A stretch of DNA of 56,178 nt, taken from the NCBI GenBank assembly GCA_012843025.1, contig DURT01000009.1, forward strand, positions 1 to 56,178, in the 5' to 3' direction. The notes under the pieces are model-generated. The model was given only the letters and a program-made list of their open reading frames with translations. It searched no databases and had not been told where the DNA came from. This DNA is from Tissierellia bacterium (GTDB lineage Bacteria > Bacillota > Clostridia > Tissierellales > Sedimentibacteraceae). Shown here one piece after another: positions 52,090 to 56,178 of the stretch (positions are counted from its first letter, which is position 1; each line of letters begins with the position of its first letter). The position numbers and the translations under genes are program-made.

Positions 52090-53382
52090 ATGGATGCTAT
52101 CAGAAGTATGTTAGATCATATCGAAATTCCAAAATTTGCTCGCATTCGTCAACATTTTGATGATACTAAAATTGAAAATATTGAAGAAGAGATAAAAAAA
52201 CAATTTAACAGCGAGAAAATTAGAGACATAATTAAAGAAGGACAGACAATTGGTATTACAGTAGGTAGTCGTGGTCTTGCTAACTTAAAAGAAATAGTTA
52301 AATATATATGCGATAATATTAAAAGCAAAGGTGCTACACCAGTTATTTTGCCCAGCATGGGTAGCCATGGTGGTGCAGTTGCAGAAGGACAAGCTGATTT
52401 TGTCAGAGGACTTGGAGTTACTGAAGAGTTTGTTGGTGCAGAAATAAGAGCAGGAATGGAAGTAATTCAGTTAGGTACTACAGAGGAAGGATATCCTGTT
52501 TATTATGATAAAATAGCTAGTGAGTTAGATGGGGTAATAGTCTTGGGTAGAATAAAAGCCCATACAGATCTTGAAGGAGATATAGAAAGCGGCTTACATA
52601 AGATGATAGCAGTTGGTTTAGGAAACCATCTAGGAGCTCAAGTAGTACATGCTAGGGGACTTGACAAGGCAGTTCCAAGAGTTAAGTCTATAGCCAGATA
52701 TGCATTAAAAAATTCGAATATAGTATTTGGTGTTGGTTTGATAGAGAATGCTTATGATGAAACAAGCGAAATAGTGTTTTTGCCCGCAGCAGAAATTGCT
52801 GAAACTGAAGCTAGTTTGCTAGCCAAATCAAAAAAACAACTTCCCAGATTCTTGTTCAATGATATTGACGTACTCATAGTTGATCAGATAGGGAAAAATA
52901 TTAGTGGAAATGGCATGGACCCTAACGTAATCGGCAGAGGAATGATTGGTTATAAGAATAAGGAAATACGAATAAATAAAATTGTGACTTTAGATACATC
53001 TGAAGAGTCCGGTTCAAATGCATTTGGAGTAGGATTATCTGATATAACAACTAAGAGAATTTTCAACAAACTAGAAACTGAAGCTATGTATACAAACGCC
53101 ATTACAGCAATTGCAATTAACGGAGTAAGAATACCTATAGCAATGGACAGTGATAAATTGGCAATACAGTTAGCTATTAGAGCTGTATGTGCTGAAGAAC
53201 CAGAAAAAATCAGAATTGCAAGAATAAAGGATACGTTGAGTTTAAGTGAAATATACGTTTCCGAAAGTTTAGTTGAAGAACTTAAAGGAAACGAAAATAT
53301 AGAAATTATAAGCGACCTAGAAGAGTTTGAATTTGATGAGTTAGGAAATTTACTGAATGAATATAAATGTGACAGAATATAA
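52090..53382 (+). CDS. LarA-family (DUF2088) nickel-dependent racemase/epimerase homologue
   Basis: The 430-residue protein has the LarA-type motifs VGSRGLANLKEIV, LPSMGSHGGAVAEGQ and GRIKAHTDLEGDIESGLHKM. The histidines in SHGG, KAHT and LHKM, with the Lys, correspond to the region that holds the nickel-pincer nucleotide in lactate racemase. Characterised homologues racemise or epimerise 2-hydroxy acids, including aldonates such as gluconate. With the TRAP importer and sugar-acid-type dehydrogenases around it, an aldonic acid substrate is plausible. ATG 52090 fits AAGGAGATTGC better than the TTG at 52081. No larB, larC or larE is in view. Confidence 0.82.
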   Translation: MDAIRSMLDHIEIPKFARIRQHFDDTKIENIEEEIKKQFNSEKIRDIIKEGQTIGITVGSRGLANLKEIVKYICDNIKSKGATPVILPSMGSHGGAVAEGQADFVRGLGVTEEFVGAEIRAGMEVIQLGTTEEGYPVYYDKIASELDGVIVLGRIKAHTDLEGDIESGLHKMIAVGLGNHLGAQVVHARGLDKAVPRVKSIARYALKNSNIVFGVGLIENAYDETSEIVFLPAAEIAETEASLLAKSKKQLPRFLFNDIDVLIVDQIGKNISGNGMDPNVIGRGMIGYKNKEIRINKIVTLDTSEESGSNAFGVGLSDITTKRIFNKLETEAMYTNAITAIAINGVRIPIAMDSDKLAIQLAIRAVCAEEPEKIRIARIKDTLSLSEIYVSESLVEELKGNENIEIISDLEEFEFDELGNLLNEYKCDRI

Positions 53383-53399
53383 ACAAAAGGGGTGGAATA

Positions 53400-54428
53400 A
53401 TGAAAGCTGTTGTATATGAAGGCCCAAAAATTTTAACATACAAAGATATACCAGATGTTACTCCCAAGGCTAACGAAGTGAAAATAAAAGTAAGAGCTTG
53501 TGGAATTTGCGGAAGTGATGTTCACGGATACTTAGGTATTACAGGAAGAAGAATTCCCCCTGTAGTGATGGGACATGAGTTTTCTGGTGAGATTGTTGAA
53601 TTAGGTGAAGATGTAGTTAATCTAAAGGTTGGAGACAGAGTAGCAGCCTATCCAATTGACTTCTGTGGCGAATGTGAAATGTGCAATAAAGGTGATGTAC
53701 ACTTATGTTTAAATAAGAGAGCATTTGGTGTTTTAGACATAGATGGAGCATTCGCTGAATATATTTGTGTGCCTGCAAAAGTCTGCTTTAAACTTAATGA
53801 TAATGTTTCATACGTTGTGGGCAGCATTATGGAGCCATTAGCTGTTTCTTATAGGGCAATTTCTCATCTTGGAGATTTAAGTGGAAAGGACGTCCTAATA
53901 GTAGGTGCAGGTACAATTGGTTTGTTAGCGCTAGCCTGCGTAAAGATTCAGAATCCGAATAGAATATTTGTATCTGATCTAAGTAATGAAAGATTAGAAA
54001 TAGCAAAACAAATGGGTGCGGATATTGTTATCAACCCTGCAAATGAGGATTTTCAAAAAATAATAATGGCTGAAACAAATAACAAAGGTGTTGATGCAGT
54101 TGCTGAAGCCGTTGGAGTTGCAGCTACTGTTAAACAAGGACTTGATGTCATGGCATTTGGAGGTTCAGCCGTATGGATTGGTATAAGCTCTAAGGTGATA
54201 GATCTTGAAATGCAGCAAATTGTAACTAGAGAGCTAACAGTTAAAGGATCATTTCTATATGGTTTTGAAGAATTTAAAAAAGTTGTTAAAATTCTCAATG
54301 AAGGGAAAATGGATATTACACCATTGTTAAGCAAAGAAATCACACTTGCAGAACTTCCTGAAACTATGAAACATATGTCTGAAACCTCAGAGGGTTATAT
54401 TAAAATTACAGTAGTTAATAACGATTAA
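53400..54428 (+). CDS. Zinc-dependent MDR alcohol/polyol dehydrogenase
   Basis: The 342-residue medium-chain dehydrogenase has catalytic zinc ligands in CGICGSDVHGY and GHEFSGEIVELG. The structural zinc site has four cysteines in CGECEMCNKGDVHLC. The NAD-binding motif is VLIVGAGTIGLLALACV (about 166-182). It resembles sorbitol, galactitol-phosphate or L-idonate dehydrogenases. It sits 17 bases after the LarA homologue behind AAAGGGGTGGAATA and just before a gluconate-5-dehydrogenase-like SDR, a pair that would suit hexonate oxidation. Confidence 0.92.
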   Translation: MKAVVYEGPKILTYKDIPDVTPKANEVKIKVRACGICGSDVHGYLGITGRRIPPVVMGHEFSGEIVELGEDVVNLKVGDRVAAYPIDFCGECEMCNKGDVHLCLNKRAFGVLDIDGAFAEYICVPAKVCFKLNDNVSYVVGSIMEPLAVSYRAISHLGDLSGKDVLIVGAGTIGLLALACVKIQNPNRIFVSDLSNERLEIAKQMGADIVINPANEDFQKIIMAETNNKGVDAVAEAVGVAATVKQGLDVMAFGGSAVWIGISSKVIDLEMQQIVTRELTVKGSFLYGFEEFKKVVKILNEGKMDITPLLSKEITLAELPETMKHMSETSEGYIKITVVNND

Positions 54429-54446
54429 TAAATGGAGGAAAACAAA

Positions 54447-55211
54447 ATGGATTTATTCTCCTTGAAAGGAAAAACAGCAATTGTTATAGGGGGTAGCAAG
54501 GGATTAGGTAAAGGTATAGCAACTGGATTCTCAACTGCTGGTGCAAATGTAGTAATCAGTAGCAGAAATCAAGCTGATCTCGATGCTGCTAGTAGGGACA
54601 TTAGCAACAAGACAGGAGGAGTTGTTAAAGGAATAGCTTCTGACATAACGTCTGTTAAAGCATGTGAAGAATTAGTAGAAAAAGTTGTTGCTGAATTTGG
54701 TCAAGTTGACATTCTGGTTAACGGTGCAGGTTTAAATATTAGGAAACCTGTAATTGAGTTTACAGAAGAAGATTGGGATAAGGTATTAGATGTACAGCTA
54801 AAATATGTTTTCTTCATGGGTCAAGCTGTTGCTAAACAAATGATAGAAAAGAATATTAAAGGGAAAATAATTAATATTTGCTCTCTAAACAGTGAATTAG
54901 GACTTAAAAACATGGTAGCCTATGTAGCAGCTAAGGGTGGAGTTAAACAAATGACAAAGGCCATGGCACATGAATTAGCACAGTATGGAATAAGCGTAAA
55001 TGCTATTGGACCTGGCTACTTTGAAACAGAAATGACCAAGCCTATATTTGAAAATCCCGATAATATTAGAAGGTTTAAAGAAAGAATACCTTTCGGTAGA
55101 ACCGGTTTACCTGAGGACTTAATAGGAACTGCTATATTCTTAGCTTCACCAGCTTCAGACTACATTGTTGGACAAACAATTTATGTAGATGGTGGTTATT
55201 TAATAAACTGA
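54447..55211 (+). CDS. Short-chain dehydrogenase, gluconate 5-dehydrogenase-like
   Basis: The 254-residue protein starts MDLFSLKGKTAIVIGGSKGLGKGI, the SDR cofactor motif. It has LVNGAG (NNAG-type), a Ser in NICSLNSELGL and the catalytic YVAAK. It ends VGQTIYVDGGYLIN. The best memory match is the IdnO/Ga5DH group, which interconverts 5-ketogluconate and gluconate. The ATG at 54447 is preceded by GGAGGAAAACAAA; an ATG five codons earlier overlaps the ribosome site and is rejected. It is cotranscribed with the MDR gene. Confidence 0.92.
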   Translation: MDLFSLKGKTAIVIGGSKGLGKGIATGFSTAGANVVISSRNQADLDAASRDISNKTGGVVKGIASDITSVKACEELVEKVVAEFGQVDILVNGAGLNIRKPVIEFTEEDWDKVLDVQLKYVFFMGQAVAKQMIEKNIKGKIINICSLNSELGLKNMVAYVAAKGGVKQMTKAMAHELAQYGISVNAIGPGYFETEMTKPIFENPDNIRRFKERIPFGRTGLPEDLIGTAIFLASPASDYIVGQTIYVDGGYLIN

Positions 55212-55256
55212 GAAATAATAATAAAATATGACATAATGTCAAAAAGGAGCATACTT

Positions 55257-55640
55257 ATGAAATTAATGCATACAAAATTGCCAGAATTTATAAGGAAGAT
55301 GAAAGCAATAGCAGCAAAAGCTAGTTCAGTATATAAAGAATGTGATGTTGTTGGATTAGAAAACCTTGATACTGCAAAAATGCAGTCAAATAGAACTGGA
55401 AGGATCGAAAGAGCTGTAGAGGATATAACAAAACATGAAGATGTATATAGAGTAGAAGTTGCAGTTATCCCCCGTATTCCGGAATCAATGCACTGTGCTG
55501 TAATAAGAGGTTTTGACAAAGATGGAAAGCCAGTTCATGCAATTTTAGAAACAATTAACATCCTTCATCCGACTGTAGATGTATTGATTCATGATTGTCC
55601 AGACGTTATAGACAGAAGACCGTCAATTGGTAAACATTAA
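55257..55640 (+). CDS. Unrecognised conserved-looking protein
   Basis: I do not recognise this 127-residue protein. The ATG at 55257 follows AAAAAGGAGCATACTT, so the in-frame codons before it are not used. It is soluble. Its first half is helical and basic (LPEFIRKMKAIAAKASSVY) and its second half is beta-rich (EVAVIPRIPESMHCAVIRGF, then VHAILETINILHPTVDVLIH). It ends in RRPSIGKH. The MHC, HP, HDCPD and GKH segments could hold metal or catalytic residues. It sits between the SDR gene and another unknown gene, both at operon spacing, so it may be a subunit of a new enzyme. Confidence 0.65.
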   Translation: MKLMHTKLPEFIRKMKAIAAKASSVYKECDVVGLENLDTAKMQSNRTGRIERAVEDITKHEDVYRVEVAVIPRIPESMHCAVIRGFDKDGKPVHAILETINILHPTVDVLIHDCPDVIDRRPSIGKH

Positions 55641-55653
55641 TATTTGGAGGCAT

Positions 55654-56178
55654 ATGATGAGTAAACTAAAGTATAAAATTATTCCAGAGGGAATGTTAAA
55701 AGGATATTATATTCCTGTTTCAGCAGTGTTCATTGATTATGCAGATGTAAAGGCGTGTAATCTAACTATGCGTGAAGCCTGCGAAATAGTAGCAGCAGAA
55801 ATTCCAGGACCTGCAGGAATAAATATGTTTGATATGACAGCTACTACAACAAACAGCAACGGCTTAATGTTAGATGGCGGTATGGTTTGTATAGCAGCAT
55901 CAGATTACGGTAAGATCAATGATGAATTTGGATATATGGAAATGGTAGAAGTACCATATTCAGAAGAATTAATTAAAGAAGAGCCCCATTTAAAACAATG
56001 GGATAAATTATTTCCAGGAAGAAAGCTATACATGGGACCAGATCCTGACAGAAAAACAATACCAATTCACAATGCAGTTTTAACAGGCAGAGCTGGGAAC
56101 AACAACTCAGGAACTGAAATGATGCATTTCATAAATATGGAAGAACTAATTTTACCAATAACCGGTCAGCTTGAAATA
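55654..56178 (+). CDS. Unrecognised protein, N-terminal part (truncated by window end)
   Basis: An open frame of 175 codons runs off the window. Two ATGs stand together at 55654 and 55657; the second has better spacing from TTTGGAGG. I do not recognise the family. Notable segments are FIDYADVKACNLTMREACEI, GPAGINMFDMTATTTNSNG and GGMVCIAASDYGKIND, then LFPGRKLYMGPDPDRKTIPI and VLTGRAGNNNSGTEMMHFIN. It lacks a signal peptide and membrane helices. It follows the 127-residue unknown gene by 13 bases, so the two probably form one enzyme or pathway step of the TRAP/LarA-homologue cluster. Confidence 0.6.
   Translation, partial: MMSKLKYKIIPEGMLKGYYIPVSAVFIDYADVKACNLTMREACEIVAAEIPGPAGINMFDMTATTTNSNGLMLDGGMVCIAASDYGKINDEFGYMEMVEVPYSEELIKEEPHLKQWDKLFPGRKLYMGPDPDRKTIPIHNAVLTGRAGNNNSGTEMMHFINMEELILPITGQLEI

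Noticed and set aside
1-56178. CRISPR arrays, tRNA or rRNA genes, insertion sequences and prophage genes
   Set aside because: I looked for spaced direct repeats, transposase or integrase motifs and clover-leaf-like GC-rich islands and saw none. A tRNA scan was not possible by eye, so a single missed tRNA cannot be fully excluded.

Overview
The window is AT-rich chromosomal DNA from a spore-forming, anaerobic, low-GC Firmicute, most likely class Clostridia. The evidence is an alpha/beta small acid-soluble spore protein, a butyrate-type beta-oxidation operon (crt, bcd, etfB, etfA, with a separate ptb), a clostridial 4-hydroxybutyryl-CoA dehydratase, a beta-keto acid cleavage enzyme, strong GGAGG ribosome sites and frequent TTG/GTG starts. 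A Tissierellales/Sedimentibacter-like amino-acid fermenter would fit, but that is a guess. No rRNA, tRNA, CRISPR array, prophage or insertion sequence was recognised.

Layout. 1-1830: the start of a biotin-dependent carboxylase/decarboxylase alpha subunit, an Lrp-type regulator and a DMT exporter. 2000-11708: a co-directional housekeeping run of two flavoproteins, secA, prfB (with its programmed frameshift), tex and a HAD phosphatase. 11842-15710: crt-bcd-etfB-etfA. 15758-16815: two sporulation-type genes on the minus strand. 16980-22539: a compact regulon built around two divergent sigma-54 promoters. One arm carries a BKACE enzyme, a MaoC hydratase and the sigma-54 activator; the other carries a PanE-like reductase and a GntP-type permease. 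22752-25972: a zinc-ribbon protein, an iron-sulfur flavoprotein-like protein, and speD-speE with a Crp/Fnr regulator.

25988-34511: cell-surface genes. A membrane-anchored LuxR regulator overlaps a solute-binding lipoprotein gene. Next to them are a small lipoprotein gene and a 1609-residue S-layer-anchored repeat protein gene. The last two share a nearly identical inverted repeat placed identically in their promoters. 34663-38478: a cyclic-2,3-diphosphoglycerate synthetase-like GTPase, a sirtuin, a TraX-like membrane protein, thioredoxin and an unknown protein. 38601-41037: a cadC-like repressor, a detached HMA metallochaperone and a CadA-type ATPase. 41142-47240: ptb, a CBS protein, a ferritin-like protein, a divergent acetate-kinase relative, a duplicated gamma-carbonic-anhydrase-like hexapeptide protein, a PP-loop ATPase, a NifU domain, a Cys-rich small protein and a DUF3842 protein.

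47467-56178: abfD behind a strong promoter carrying GntR-type palindromes. It is followed by a TRAP transporter (Q-M-P order), a LarA-family nickel racemase/epimerase homologue, a zinc MDR dehydrogenase, a gluconate-5-dehydrogenase-like SDR and two proteins I do not recognise, the second cut by the window edge.

The two best candidates for undescribed biology are the sigma-54 BKACE/MaoC/PanE/GntP regulon and the TRAP/LarA-homologue/dehydrogenase cluster with its two unknown genes. The twin inverted-repeat promoters of the surface genes are the clearest new regulatory signal. All family assignments were made by eye from the sequence; no search was run.
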